Source: Pseudomonas sp. PDM14
Lineage (GTDB): Bacteria > Pseudomonadota > Gammaproteobacteria > Pseudomonadales > Pseudomonadaceae
Direction: 5' to 3'
Length of the DNA: 64,000 nucleotides
NCBI RefSeq assembly: GCF_014851905.1
Contig: NZ_JACVAQ010000001.1
Span: forward strand, 2,108,001 to 2,172,000
Shown here: in pieces, positions 44,209 to 54,704 of the stretch
How the letters are laid out: each line of letters starts with the position of its first letter
How positions within the stretch are numbered: position 1 is the first letter of the stretch
Program-made: the position numbers and the translations under genes
Notes under the pieces: generated by a model
What the model was told of the DNA's origin: nothing
Seen by the model: only the letters and a program-made list of their open reading frames with translations
Databases searched by the model: none

Positions 44209-46119
44209 ATGAAGACCTGGTTCGGCAACCTTACTGTCACCTACAAACTCGGCCTGGGCTTCGGCCTGGTGCTGGCCCTTACGCTGTTGCTGGCGATCAC
44301 CAGCTGGAACAGCATCAACGGCCTGATCAACCGCAGCAACTGGATGGGCGATATCGCCAGCCTCGACTCCGAGTTGACCAAGCTGCGCGTCACCCGCCTG
44401 CAGTACATGGTCGCCAACGGCGACGAAGCCGTGGCGCAGACCGTGCTCACCGCGCTGGACAACTACGAGCGCCTGCAGGAAGACGTGACCGCGCGCTTCA
44501 AGAGCCCGGAAAACCTGCAGCGCCTGCAGCAGCAGGGCGAGGTCATCGACGACTACCGCGTTTCGCTGAACGCCATGCGCGCCGGCTACCAGGCCCGTGC
44601 CGCGGCGCGTCTGGAAATGGTCGGCAGTGCCCAGGCGGCGCTGGCGGCCTTCGATGCCCTGGCCGCAGCCGTGGGGCAGCGCCCGGACGAGCCGGATCGC
44701 TTCAGTGACTTCCAGGCTGTGGCAAAGGCCCGTGAGGAGCTGCTGCTGGCGCGCTACGAAGTGCGCGGCTACATCTTCACCGCGGATGCCAAGTCCGAGC
44801 AGCTGGCCATCCAGCAGCTGGAGCAGGCCAAAACCATGCTCGGGCGCCTGGATGACAGCTTCGACGCCAGCCTGATCGCGCCAGCCACCCAGGCCCTGGC
44901 TCGCTACGAAGCGGCAGTGAAGCAGTACAAGGCCAGCATCGAGACGATCAACACCGCCCGTGCGGAAATGACCACCCAGGGCCAGGTCATCGTCAAACTC
45001 GACGAGGAGCTGATGAAGATCCAGTTCGAGCGCCGCGATGCCGAAAGTGCCAGCGCCCTCTCCCTGCAGATCTTCAGTGCCCTGCTGGCGCTGGTGCTCG
45101 GTGCCCTGGCCGCGGTGATCATCACCCGCCAGATCACCCGTCCGCTGCGCGAAACCCTGGGCGTGGTCGAGCGCATCGCCGCTGGCGACCTGACCGCCGA
45201 CCTCAACACCCAGCGCCGCGACGAACTGGGCCTGCTGCAACAGGGCGTGCACCGCATGGGCGTGAGCCTGCGCGAGCTGATCGGCGGCATCCGCGACAGC
45301 GTCACGCAGATCGCCAGCGCCGCCGAGGAGCTGTCCGCGGTGACCGAGCAGACCAGTGCCGGGGTGAATATCCAGAAGGTCGAGACCGACCAGGTCGCCA
45401 CCGCCATGCACGAGATGGCGGCGACCGTGCAGGAGGTTGCGCGCAACGCCGAGAGCGCCTCGCAGGCGGCCAACGAAGCCGACGGCGAAGCCCGTGAGGG
45501 CGACCGCGTGGTGGCCGAGGTGGTGGCGCAAATCGAGCGCCTGGCCGTGGAAGTCGGCCGCTCCACCGATGCCCTGCAGGTGCTGCAGCAGGAAAGCGAC
45601 AAGATCAGCGGCGTGATGGACGTGATCCGCGCGGTCGCCGACCAGACCAACCTGCTGGCGCTCAACGCGGCCATCGAGGCAGCGCGGGCTGGCGAGGCCG
45701 GGCGTGGTTTCGCCGTGGTCGCCGACGAGGTGCGCAGCCTGGCGCAGCGCACGCAGAAGTCCACCGAGGAAATCGCCGAGCTGGTCACTGGCCTGCAGAG
45801 CGGCACGCAGCAGGTGGCCGAGGTGATGCACAACAGCCGCACCCTCACCGACAGCAGCGTGGCCCTCACGCGCAAGGCCGGCGAGGCGCTGGAGGGCATC
45901 ACCCAGCGCGTGTCGAGCATCCAGTCGATGAACCTGCAGATCGCCGCCGCCGCCGAAGAGCAGAGCGCCGTGGCCGAGGAAATCAGCCGCAGCGTGATCA
46001 ACGTGCGCGACGTCTCCGAGCAGAGCGCAGCGGCCAGTGACGAAACCGCCGCCTCCAGCGTCGAGCTGGCGCGCCTGGGGACGCAGTTGCAGACCCTGGT
46101 CAGCCACTTCCGCGTGTGA
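44209..46119 (+). CDS. Methyl-accepting chemotaxis protein with helical bimodular (HBM-type) sensor
   Basis: The 636-residue inner-membrane chemoreceptor has TM1 at about 12-32, a periplasmic region of about 250 residues (33-282) and TM2 at 283-305. A HAMP domain follows (about 306-358), then a cytoplasmic signalling domain with the hairpin tip [32 protein letters not shown]. The periplasmic part is almost purely helical, with its length and two-half arrangement as in HBM domains (P. putida McpS). No PAS or Cache fold is evident. Position beside polyamine genes makes polyamines or organic acids possible ligands, which is inference. ATG 44209 (MKTWFGNL) was chosen over upstream starts. Confidence 0.92.
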   Translation: MKTWFGNLTVTYKLGLGFGLVLALTLLLAITSWNSINGLINRSNWMGDIASLDSELTKLRVTRLQYMVANGDEAVAQTVLTALDNYERLQEDVTARFKSPENLQRLQQQGEVIDDYRVSLNAMRAGYQARAAARLEMVGSAQAALAAFDALAAAVGQRPDEPDRFSDFQAVAKAREELLLARYEVRGYIFTADAKSEQLAIQQLEQAKTMLGRLDDSFDASLIAPATQALARYEAAVKQYKASIETINTARAEMTTQGQVIVKLDEELMKIQFERRDAESASALSLQIFSALLALVLGALAAVIITRQITRPLRETLGVVERIAAGDLTADLNTQRRDELGLLQQGVHRMGVSLRELIGGIRDSVTQIASAAEELSAVTEQTSAGVNIQKVETDQVATAMHEMAATVQEVARNAESASQAANEADGEAREGDRVVAEVVAQIERLAVEVGRSTDALQVLQQESDKISGVMDVIRAVADQTNLLALNAAIEAARAGEAGRGFAVVADEVRSLAQRTQKSTEEIAELVTGLQSGTQQVAEVMHNSRTLTDSSVALTRKAGEALEGITQRVSSIQSMNLQIAAAAEEQSAVAEEISRSVINVRDVSEQSAAASDETAASSVELARLGTQLQTLVSHFRV

Positions 46120-46222
46120 CGCGCGCAGTGGTGCGGTGCTAGAGGTCAGCTGAAAGGCGCGTGAGGAATGCAGGCGTAGGGTGGGGTCACGCTTTACCGA
46201 TCCACCAGACGCGGCGCCCACG

Positions 46223-46260
46223 AAAAAGCCGCTGCCTCCTCACGGAAGCAGCGGCTTTTT
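46223..46260. terminator. Bidirectional terminator between the chemoreceptor and trpA
   Basis: AAAAAGCCGCTGC and GCAGCGGCTTTTT form a 13-bp stem with flanking A and T runs. It lies 14 bp from the trpA stop and about 100 bp from the chemoreceptor stop, so it can serve both convergent genes. Confidence 0.9.
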
Positions 46261-46274
46261 GTTGGCGCAATGGA

Positions 46275-48438
<2,164 letters not shown>

Positions 48439-49107
48439 ATGCGCATGGGCTGGTTGTGGATTTTTCCGGGTATTGGTGCCTTGATGCTGGCGCTGGCCAT
48501 TGGTCTACTGCTGCTTCGCCTGGAGGCGCAGACGGTGATGGTCGCCGGGCAGGGTACGGTGGTGGATGTCAGCGGTGGCTGCCCTACCATTGAGTTTTCC
48601 ACCGAGCGCGGCGAGGCCGTGCAATTCCGTGCCGGGGTCTGCAGCAACCCGCCGAGCTTCGATGTGGGTGAGTCGGTGGCGGTGCTCTACGAGCCGCTCA
48701 AGCCGGACCAGGCGCACCTCGACACGTTCATGGAGAACTGGTTTGCCAGCCTGGTGGTCGGTGGTATTGGCAGCGTGTTCCTGCTTCTCGGTTCGCTGTT
48801 CGTGCTGCCGCCGCTGCTGGCGCGTCGACGGGCCGCCGAGCTGCGTGTGAGCGGCACGCCGGTGTATGCCGAGCTGATGGAAGTGGCGCGCAACGAGGCG
48901 CTCAGCGTCAACGGCCGGCATCCTTGGAAGATCGTCGCGCAGTGGCATAACCCGGCGACGCAGAAGGTCCACCTGTTCTCCAGCGAGAACCTCTGGTTCG
49001 ACCCCAGCCCTTACCTCAAGGATAAGCAGATGCGCGTACTGATTGACCCGCAAAAACCCAAGCGCTACAGCATGGATGTCAGCTTCCTGCCGCAGCTGGC
49101 CGACTGA
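48439..49107 (+). CDS. DUF3592-type membrane protein inserted at the trp locus
   Basis: The 222-residue protein has two membrane helices (about 5-27 and 101-126). They bracket a small extracytoplasmic beta-domain with [23 protein letters not shown] and [19 protein letters not shown], a pattern typical of DUF3592. A C-terminal cytoplasmic domain follows. AAGGAG lies 8 bp before ATG 48439. It ends 2 bp before trpI and is probably cotranscribed with it. Function is unknown, and no link to tryptophan is evident beyond position. Confidence 0.8.
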   Translation: MRMGWLWIFPGIGALMLALAIGLLLLRLEAQTVMVAGQGTVVDVSGGCPTIEFSTERGEAVQFRAGVCSNPPSFDVGESVAVLYEPLKPDQAHLDTFMENWFASLVVGGIGSVFLLLGSLFVLPPLLARRRAAELRVSGTPVYAELMEVARNEALSVNGRHPWKIVAQWHNPATQKVHLFSSENLWFDPSPYLKDKQMRVLIDPQKPKRYSMDVSFLPQLAD

Positions 49108-49109
49108 GC

Positions 49110-49994
49110 ATGAGCCAGGAGCTGCCCTCGCTCAATGCCCTGCACGCCTTCGAGGCGGCTGCGCGGTTGCTCAGCGTCAGCCGCGCGGCGGACGAGCTGC
49201 ACGTCACCCACGGCGCGGTGAGCCGGCAGATCCGTGCGCTGGAGGAGCAGCTTGGCGTGGTGCTGTTCGTCAAGGATGGCCGCGGCCTCAAGCTCACCGA
49301 CGCCGGTGTGCGCCTGCGCGATGCCGCCGGCGATGCCTTCGGCCGTCTGCGTGAGGTGTGCAGCGAGCTGAAACGGCAGACCCACGACGCGCCCTTCGTG
49401 CTGGCCTGCCCCGGCAGCCTGCTGGCGCGCTGGTTCATTCCGCGTCTGGACCGCCTCAACCGCGACCTGCCGGAGCTGCGCCTGCAGCTGTCCGCCAGCG
49501 AAGGCGAACTCGACCCACGGCGCCCCGGCGTGGACGCCACCCTGCTGTTCGCCGAGCCGCCGTGGCCGGCCGACATGCAGGTCTACGAACTTTCGGCCGA
49601 ACGCATCGGCGCGGTGCTCAGCCCGCGCTATGCCCGGCATGCCGAATTGGCTGGGGCACCGGCCAGCGCGCTGCTCGGCGAACCGTTGCTGCACACCGTG
49701 TCGCGCCCGCAGGCCTGGCCGCAGTGGGCGGCAGCGTATGGCTTGCAGGTGGACAAGCTGCAGCAGGGGCAGGGCTTCGAGCATTTGTATTTCCTCCTCG
49801 AAGCGGCGGCTGCCGGCCTCGGCGTGGCCATCGCGCCGCAGCAGCTGGTGGTCGATGACCTGTCGGCCGGGCGCCTGGTTGCGCCCTGGGGCTTCGCCGA
49901 AACCTCGGCCCGCCTGGCGCTGTGGGTGCCGGCGCGGCGCCTGGATCGCCGTGCCGAACGCCTGGCCGAATGGCTGCGCAACGAGCTGAGCTAG
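49110..49994 (+). CDS. trpI: LysR-family activator TrpI
   Basis: TrpI activates trpBA when indoleglycerol phosphate accumulates. The 294-residue protein has a LysR helix-turn-helix ([32 protein letters not shown]) and the effector-domain blocks [32 protein letters not shown] and [15 protein letters not shown] that are characteristic of Pseudomonas TrpI. It is encoded on the strand opposite trpBA as usual, but 670 bp further away than in P. aeruginosa because of the DUF3592 gene. Confidence 0.93.
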   Translation: MSQELPSLNALHAFEAAARLLSVSRAADELHVTHGAVSRQIRALEEQLGVVLFVKDGRGLKLTDAGVRLRDAAGDAFGRLREVCSELKRQTHDAPFVLACPGSLLARWFIPRLDRLNRDLPELRLQLSASEGELDPRRPGVDATLLFAEPPWPADMQVYELSAERIGAVLSPRYARHAELAGAPASALLGEPLLHTVSRPQAWPQWAAAYGLQVDKLQQGQGFEHLYFLLEAAAAGLGVAIAPQQLVVDDLSAGRLVAPWGFAETSARLALWVPARRLDRRAERLAEWLRNELS

Positions 49995-50090
49995 AACGCT
50001 GCGGCCCAGCATTCTGCCGAGCTTCAGGAAGGCTTATGTGTCGTCGTAGGGTGGGCTTCGTGTCAGGCGCAGCTTTCGTGTGGCTTGTAC

Positions 50091-50136
50091 GGACGCGGAG
50101 CGTCCTGAAATGCGTTCCCACGCGGAGCGTGGGAAC
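50091..50136. repeat. REP-like double palindrome A
   Basis: Two hairpins occur in series: GGACGC-GGA-GCGTCC (50091-50105) and GTTCCCACGC-GGA-GCGTGGGAAC (arms 50114-50123 and 50127-50136). The same pair recurs near 57352-57398 and 59257-59302, so this is a dispersed REP family. It lies between trpI and the first receptor. Confidence 0.85.
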
Positions 50137-50143
50137 GATCAGA

Positions 50144-50191
50144 TCAGAAGTCGCCGCGCAGGGTCGGCATGTAGCTGCGTGGGGCGCCGAA
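50144..50191 (-). pseudogene. 3' fragment of a TonB-receptor gene
   Basis: On the minus strand this reads a receptor C-terminus ending FGAPRSYMPTLRGDF and a stop. It is nearly identical to the end of the receptor gene at 54705. Including the flanking REP arm, 50127-50191 and 54688-54752 differ at only 3 of 65 positions, and similarity stops abruptly at 50191. The fragment is 3' to the intact receptor at 50256. It is either the relic of a replaced receptor or a copied REP-plus-tail block. Confidence 0.8.
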
Positions 50192-50255
50192 GATGCTGCC
50201 GCGATCCTGGGCTGATACCGGCGGGAGTAACGGTGATCAGGTTTTCCCCTGTGCC

Positions 50256-52670
50256 TCAGAAGTCGTAGCGCAGGTCCAGCATGGCGTTGCGCGGCGCGCC
50301 GTAGTGGCCATAGCTCCCGGCCATACCGGCGTAGTACTTCTTGTCGAAAAGGTTGTTGATGTTCAACGTCGAGGTGAGGTGCTCGTTGATCTGGTAGCGG
50401 GCCATAAGGCCGGCGACGGCATAGTCGTCATCCTTCACCTTGGCGTTGTTGTAGCGGGAGAAGGTCAGCGATTTGCCAGAGTTCCAGTTGACGCCCCCGC
50501 CTACCGTCAGTTTTTCCCAATCCCCAGGAAGGCGATAGGTACTCCAGAGCCGGAAGGTGTCCATGGGTAATTGGGTGGTCAGGCGCTCTCCATCAGCGTT
50601 CTCAGTTCGGGTATGGGCGTAACCAGTCTGAACGTTCCAGCCCGGAGTGACCTCGCCTGCAATTTCGAGATCAAGGCCTTTGGTTTTAGCGCCGTCGACT
50701 GCTCGTGAGGCAGCGGCTCCAGTGGGTGTCGTTTGGCCCGGATCCAGCTCTGCAAAGTTGTCCCGCTCTACCCTGAACATGGCGGCATTGGCATTCAGGC
50801 GACCATTGAAGAATTCGCCTTTCCAGCCCAGTTCGTAGTTCTTGCCGACCACTGGATCGAGCACTTGGCCGTCCTTGTCCATGGCCGTTTGCGGCTTGAA
50901 GATGTCGGTGTAGCTGATATAGACGGACTGCTCAGGCGTCAGGTCGTAGACCAAGCCCGCGTAGGGGGTTACTTCACCGCTCGCGCGCATCTTGCTAGGG
51001 GTATGAGTTTTGGCTATCAGCGAGGTGAGGCTGGAGTCATAGCTGTAGTTCGAGGCCCGCGCGCCCAACAGCAGATGCAGCTCATCCGTGAGGTTGAAAC
51101 GGTTGGCTATGTAATAGCCGCTTTGGCGGGTCTTGATATCGAATATCAAGGATGGTGTATAGGCTCCCCGGGCCAGTTGGTTGTCCCACGTGTAGAAGTT
51201 GAAACTTGCTATGCCGCCTGACAGGGAGTCGTGGTTGTTTTCGTATTCCGCGTAGCTGTAACCAAAGACAAGCTCGTGGGCGCGACCTAGCAGCTCGTAG
51301 GTGCCCTGCAGGTTCACGTCCGCCCCTTTCTGCACCTGGTGAGCCGAGATTTTCGCGCGCTCGGCGCTGGCCGCTCCGGTCGCCTGGTTCAGGTAGCTGA
51401 AGCCCGATGTGCTGCGGTACCAACCCAGGTCGGCATCACGATCAACATCCATGTAATTGGTAGCGACTTTGAGCGTCCAGTCATTACCCAGCTGCTGCTC
51501 CAGAGCGAAGGAGTAGTTCAGTGTTTCGAAGTCGTCGTACATCCAGCGCGCACCGGAGCTGGTGGATCGCGAAAAATCAGTTTGCTGACCATTTGTGTAC
51601 AGCAGAGGAACACCAGCGGAGCCGGTCGATTTGTATTTCTGGTAGTCGATGCCAAAGCGCACAAGGGTGGTGTCGGTCAGGTCGGTTTCGATGACCCCGT
51701 AGGCAAGTTCGCGTTTCTGCCCGTACCAGTCCATGAAGCTCTGATTGTCCTGTTTGGCAGCGACCAGGCGACCGCGTACATCGCCGCTTTCGGTCAGCGG
51801 GCCAGAGACATCCGCTTCGCTGCGGTAGTTGTCCCACGAGCCAACGCTGCCTTGGATATAGGACTTGAATTCACGAGTGGGCTTCTTGCGGATCAGGTTG
51901 ATCACACCGCCTGGCTCACCGGCTCCGGTCATCAATCCGGTGGCACCGCGGATAATTTCGACCCGGTCATACAGAACCATGTCCAGCAGGGTACTGGGCA
52001 TGTTGCGCGTTTGGTTTTCTTGGCTGGTAGTGACGCCATCGAACTGGTACGTGTCGATGGCGCTGCCGCGGGAATAGATGTTGAAGCGCTCACCGCCATC
52101 TTGGGACATGGTGATGCCCGGGGTCTGGTTCAACACATCGGTCACACTGGCCAAGTGCTGATCGTCCATGCGCTGACGTGTCACGACGCTTATCGTCTGT
52201 GGTGTCTCACGGATCGACAGGTTCATCTTGGTGGCAGTGTTGGTAACGCCTGTGGTGTACGAACCAGTGCCCTCGGTCGTCGCGCCCAGGCCGGCCGCGT
52301 TGACGCTGGTGGCGCCCAGCTCCAGTGCGCTGCCGCCTTGCGGCTTGATCAGCACGTAACGTTTCTCCCCCGCCTGCTGCACCTGCAGCCCGCTGCCTTG
52401 CAACAGCCGGGCAAACCCTTGCTCCAGCTCGAAGCTGCCCTGCAGGCCGGGCGATTGCAGGCCGGCGGTCTCCTCGCTGCTGAAGCTTATGGTCACGCCG
52501 CTGGCGGCGGCGAACTGGCTGATCGCCGCGGCCAGGCTGCCGGCAGGAATGCTGTAGGCCAGCGGTTCGGCCCAGGCCGCGCTGGTGGCGAGAGCCGAGC
52601 CGCAGAGGCTCAGGGCCAGAGCGGCGTGACGGATGCTGCGGGCGAGCGGGGAAGGTCGGGTGGACATCAA
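50256..52670 (-). CDS. TonB-dependent ferric-siderophore receptor with STN signalling domain (cassette 1)
   Basis: The 804-residue outer-membrane receptor has a signal peptide (cleavage near AWA/EP, 34). An STN signalling domain (about 36-112) touches FecR-type anti-sigma factors. A plug domain (about 150-265: SIRETPQTISVVTRQ ... GAGEPGGVINLIRKKPTRE) and a 22-strand barrel ending in Phe complete the protein. It is the last gene of cassette 1, 303 bp after its FecR gene. The ligand is unknown; FoxA/FpvA-like siderophore receptors share this layout. The start is ATG 52670 or 52667. Confidence 0.93.
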   Translation of the reverse strand: MMSTRPSPLARSIRHAALALSLCGSALATSAAWAEPLAYSIPAGSLAAAISQFAAASGVTISFSSEETAGLQSPGLQGSFELEQGFARLLQGSGLQVQQAGEKRYVLIKPQGGSALELGATSVNAAGLGATTEGTGSYTTGVTNTATKMNLSIRETPQTISVVTRQRMDDQHLASVTDVLNQTPGITMSQDGGERFNIYSRGSAIDTYQFDGVTTSQENQTRNMPSTLLDMVLYDRVEIIRGATGLMTGAGEPGGVINLIRKKPTREFKSYIQGSVGSWDNYRSEADVSGPLTESGDVRGRLVAAKQDNQSFMDWYGQKRELAYGVIETDLTDTTLVRFGIDYQKYKSTGSAGVPLLYTNGQQTDFSRSTSSGARWMYDDFETLNYSFALEQQLGNDWTLKVATNYMDVDRDADLGWYRSTSGFSYLNQATGAASAERAKISAHQVQKGADVNLQGTYELLGRAHELVFGYSYAEYENNHDSLSGGIASFNFYTWDNQLARGAYTPSLIFDIKTRQSGYYIANRFNLTDELHLLLGARASNYSYDSSLTSLIAKTHTPSKMRASGEVTPYAGLVYDLTPEQSVYISYTDIFKPQTAMDKDGQVLDPVVGKNYELGWKGEFFNGRLNANAAMFRVERDNFAELDPGQTTPTGAAASRAVDGAKTKGLDLEIAGEVTPGWNVQTGYAHTRTENADGERLTTQLPMDTFRLWSTYRLPGDWEKLTVGGGVNWNSGKSLTFSRYNNAKVKDDDYAVAGLMARYQINEHLTSTLNINNLFDKKYYAGMAGSYGHYGAPRNAMLDLRYDF

Positions 52671-52973
52671 GGGGCTCCTGTTGGGTTGGCATGGGCGTCG
52701 TCTGATGCGCGCGTGCAGGTGGAGCCGAAGCAGTGAGAAAAATCTGTTACCCCTGGCGCGAAAAAATCTCGCCGGGCTGAGCGACGAACGATCAGTGGCA
52801 GGCCGAGCGGCACGGCTGTGTAGAGTGGGGCAGCGACGCTGAGCGTCGATGCAGCACGCAATACGAATGGGTGTGCGCTGCGTAATCGAGCAGGCGATGT
52901 TTCGCCGCGTACGGAGCGTGGATTGCAGAGCGTGATGGTTTCGCGAGCACTTCCGCTAACCGTAGAGGCCACC
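52671..52973 (-). promoter_or_regulatory. Upstream region of receptor 1
   Basis: This 303-bp gap between FecR1 and receptor 1 should contain the ECF-dependent receptor promoter. Minus-strand A/T-rich blocks at about 52735-52745 and 52764-52771 are the only departures from GC-rich sequence. I see no confident -35/-10 pair and no supported gene. Confidence 0.35.
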
Positions 52974-53900
52974 CTAGGTGTGTTGCCTGGGCTCGATGCG
53001 CACCCAGTAGCGGGTCAGGCGGCGCAGCTGGATCGGCAGGGCGTCCTGCAGGCTGGCCAGGGCGGCTTCGCTGTCGTCGAGGTTGAAGGCGCCGGACAGA
53101 CGCAGCTCGCCGACCTGCTCGGCACAGCCGAGGTAGCCGGGGCGATAGCGCGCGAGTTCGGCGACCACATCGGCCAGGCGCCAGTCCACGCTCACCAGCA
53201 TGCCGCGGGTCCAGGCCTGGGCATCCGGGGCCATGGGTTGCAGCGCACCGCAGCGGTCGGCGGCAAAGCTCAGGCTCTGCCCGGCATCCACGCGCACCAC
53301 CTGCTCGGGCGCCAGTTGCGGGCGCACTTGCACGGCATGTTCGCTGACCACCACGCGGCTCAGGCCGGGCTCCTGGCGCACACTGAAGCGGGTGCCGAGG
53401 GCGAGGATGCGGCCTTCGGCGGTCTGCACGCTGAGCGGGCGCGCATCCTTGCCGGTGTGGATGAGGACTTCGCCCTGGCGCAGGTGGATCAGGCGCTGCG
53501 TCGCGTCGAAGCGAATATCCACCCGCGTGTCGGTGTTGAGGTCGAGGCGGCTGCCATCGGCCAGGGTCAACTGCCGACGCTCGCCAACGCGGGTGGCGTA
53601 GTCGGCACTCAGCGGCGATACCCGATAGCCCTGCCAGCCGACGGCACCGGCACCAGCCAGCAGCACGAGCATCTTGATCGCGCTGCGCCGCTGCTGGCGC
53701 GCCTGCTCCAGGGTGACGCTGGCCAGCCCGGCAGGTGCACTGCCCAGGCGCTGCTGCAGTTGCTCGATACGCGCCCAGGCTTGCACATGCTGCGGGTCGG
53801 CGGCGAGCCAGGTCTGCCACTGGGCGCGCGTGAAGTCGTTGGCACTGCTGTCGTGCAGGCGCACGTACCAGTGCACAGCATCGTTGAGGACGGCCTTCAT
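52974..53900 (-). CDS. FecR-family anti-sigma regulator (cassette 1)
   Basis: It carries the signal from the receptor to its ECF sigma factor across the inner membrane. The 308-residue protein has an N-terminal cytoplasmic domain (about 1-70, with WYVRLH and TRAQWQTWLAADPQHVQAWARIEQLQ) and a paired Arg (R71-R72) before the membrane segment (about 75-90). The periplasmic FecR domain contains LGTRF (Gly169-Thr170), the known self-cleavage site of this family, and a C-terminal STN-like domain ends in YWVRIEP. ATG 53900 overlaps the sigma gene stop by 4 bp. Confidence 0.93.
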   Translation of the reverse strand: MKAVLNDAVHWYVRLHDSSANDFTRAQWQTWLAADPQHVQAWARIEQLQQRLGSAPAGLASVTLEQARQQRRSAIKMLVLLAGAGAVGWQGYRVSPLSADYATRVGERRQLTLADGSRLDLNTDTRVDIRFDATQRLIHLRQGEVLIHTGKDARPLSVQTAEGRILALGTRFSVRQEPGLSRVVVSEHAVQVRPQLAPEQVVRVDAGQSLSFAADRCGALQPMAPDAQAWTRGMLVSVDWRLADVVAELARYRPGYLGCAEQVGELRLSGAFNLDDSEAALASLQDALPIQLRRLTRYWVRIEPRQHT

Positions 53901-54409
53901 GCGTCGTCCAGCAGCAGGCAGTGCAGCAGTGCGCGAGCCAAGTGCTTGCGCACGGTGCTGACCGACACGCCGACGCGTTCGGCGGCCTTTTCGTAGCTGA
54001 GCCCGTCGAGCTGCACGGCGAGGAAGATCGCCCGTGTGCGCGGGCCCAGGCCGTCGAGCAGGCGGTCGATAGCCATCAGGCTGTCGAGGATCAGCACGCG
54101 GGTTTCGGCAGACGGCGCGTACAGCTCGGGACGCGCGGCCAGTGCGTCGAGGTAAGCCTGTTCCAGGCTGCGGCGGCGGTAGAGGTCGATCACCAGGCCG
54201 CGGGCGATGGTCGCCAGGTAGTGACGCGGCTCGCGCAGGGAGCCGGCAGTGCGCGCCAGCAGCACGCGAATGAACGTGTCCTGCGCCAGGTCGGCGGCAT
54301 CGGCAGAGCAGTTCAGGCGCTGGCGCAGCCAGCCACGCAGCCAGCCGTGGTGCTGGCGATAGAGCGCATCCACCTGAGCGTGGGACGTATCGGGGTACAG
54401 CGTGGACAT
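53897..54409 (-). CDS. FecI-type ECF sigma factor (cassette 1)
   Basis: The 170-residue iron-starvation sigma factor has region 2 (LYRQHHGWLRGWLRQRLNCSADAADLAQDTFIRVLL) and region 4 (DGLSYEKAAERVGVSVSTVRKHLARAL). No other domains are present. CAGGAG lies 6 bp before ATG 54409. Its stop overlaps the FecR1 start, so both are translated together. It should transcribe receptor 1 once FecR1 is cleaved. A Fur-like site lies at 54423-54448. Confidence 0.94.
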   Translation of the reverse strand: MSTLYPDTSHAQVDALYRQHHGWLRGWLRQRLNCSADAADLAQDTFIRVLLARTAGSLREPRHYLATIARGLVIDLYRRRSLEQAYLDALAARPELYAPSAETRVLILDSLMAIDRLLDGLGPRTRAIFLAVQLDGLSYEKAAERVGVSVSTVRKHLARALLHCLLLDDA

Positions 54410-54422
54410 CCCGACTCCTGGA

Positions 54423-54448
54423 GACAAATTCGCGAATAAGAATTTGTC
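54423..54448. promoter_or_regulatory. Fur-like operator upstream of sigma factor 1
   Basis: Perfect 9-bp arms GACAAATTC and GAATTTGTC flank GCGAATAA. The core GCGAATAAGAATT resembles Fur sites before Pseudomonas iron-starvation sigma genes and recurs as GCAAATAAGAACG before sigma factor 2. Confidence 0.65.
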
Positions 54449-54524
54449 GCAATTCTACGGGTGCGGGTGGTCGGTTGGGAATGCTTGCGAAGGGCGCGGG
54501 TGAAAAACCGGCGGGCTTGCTCGT

Positions 54525-54586
54525 CGCAGGGTGGGTTTTAGCCCACCGATACGGGCTCAGAGTGGTGGGCTGAAGCCCACCCTACG
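54525..54586. repeat. Inverted repeat of the GTAGGGTGGG family, copy 1
   Basis: CGCAGGGTGGG ... GCCCACC and GGTGGGC ... CCCACCCTACG form a long imperfect inverted repeat of about 62 bp. A second copy occurs at 59156-59230. It lies in the gap between receptor 2 and sigma factor 1. Confidence 0.8.
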
Positions 54587-54600
54587 AAGAGATTTTGATG

Positions 54601-54697
54601 GTTCCCACGCTCTGTGTGGACCCCCGCCGAATGGCGCTCCGCGTCATGCGCGGCAGATGAAGTCCGTGCGGGCAAACCGGACGCGGAGCGCGGGAAC
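54601..54697. repeat. REPIN-like inverted pair B (decayed)
   Basis: GTTCCCACGC (54601-54610) and GCGCGGGAAC (54688-54697) are inverted copies of the REP arm about 77 bp apart. The internal hairpin halves are partly decayed. It directly abuts the receptor 2 stop codon (8 bp). Confidence 0.7.
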
Positions 54698-54704
54698 GAT
54701 CGGA

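Noticed and set aside
44173..46221. Long minus-strand open frame opposite the chemoreceptor
   Set aside because: Same reverse-frame artefact; repetitive Gly/His/Leu composition and no start signal.
53901..54452. Possible N-terminal extension of FecR1 to 492 residues
   Set aside because: The extension is an out-of-frame reading of the sigma factor gene. The FecR start at 53900 with ATGA overlap matches the other two cassettes.
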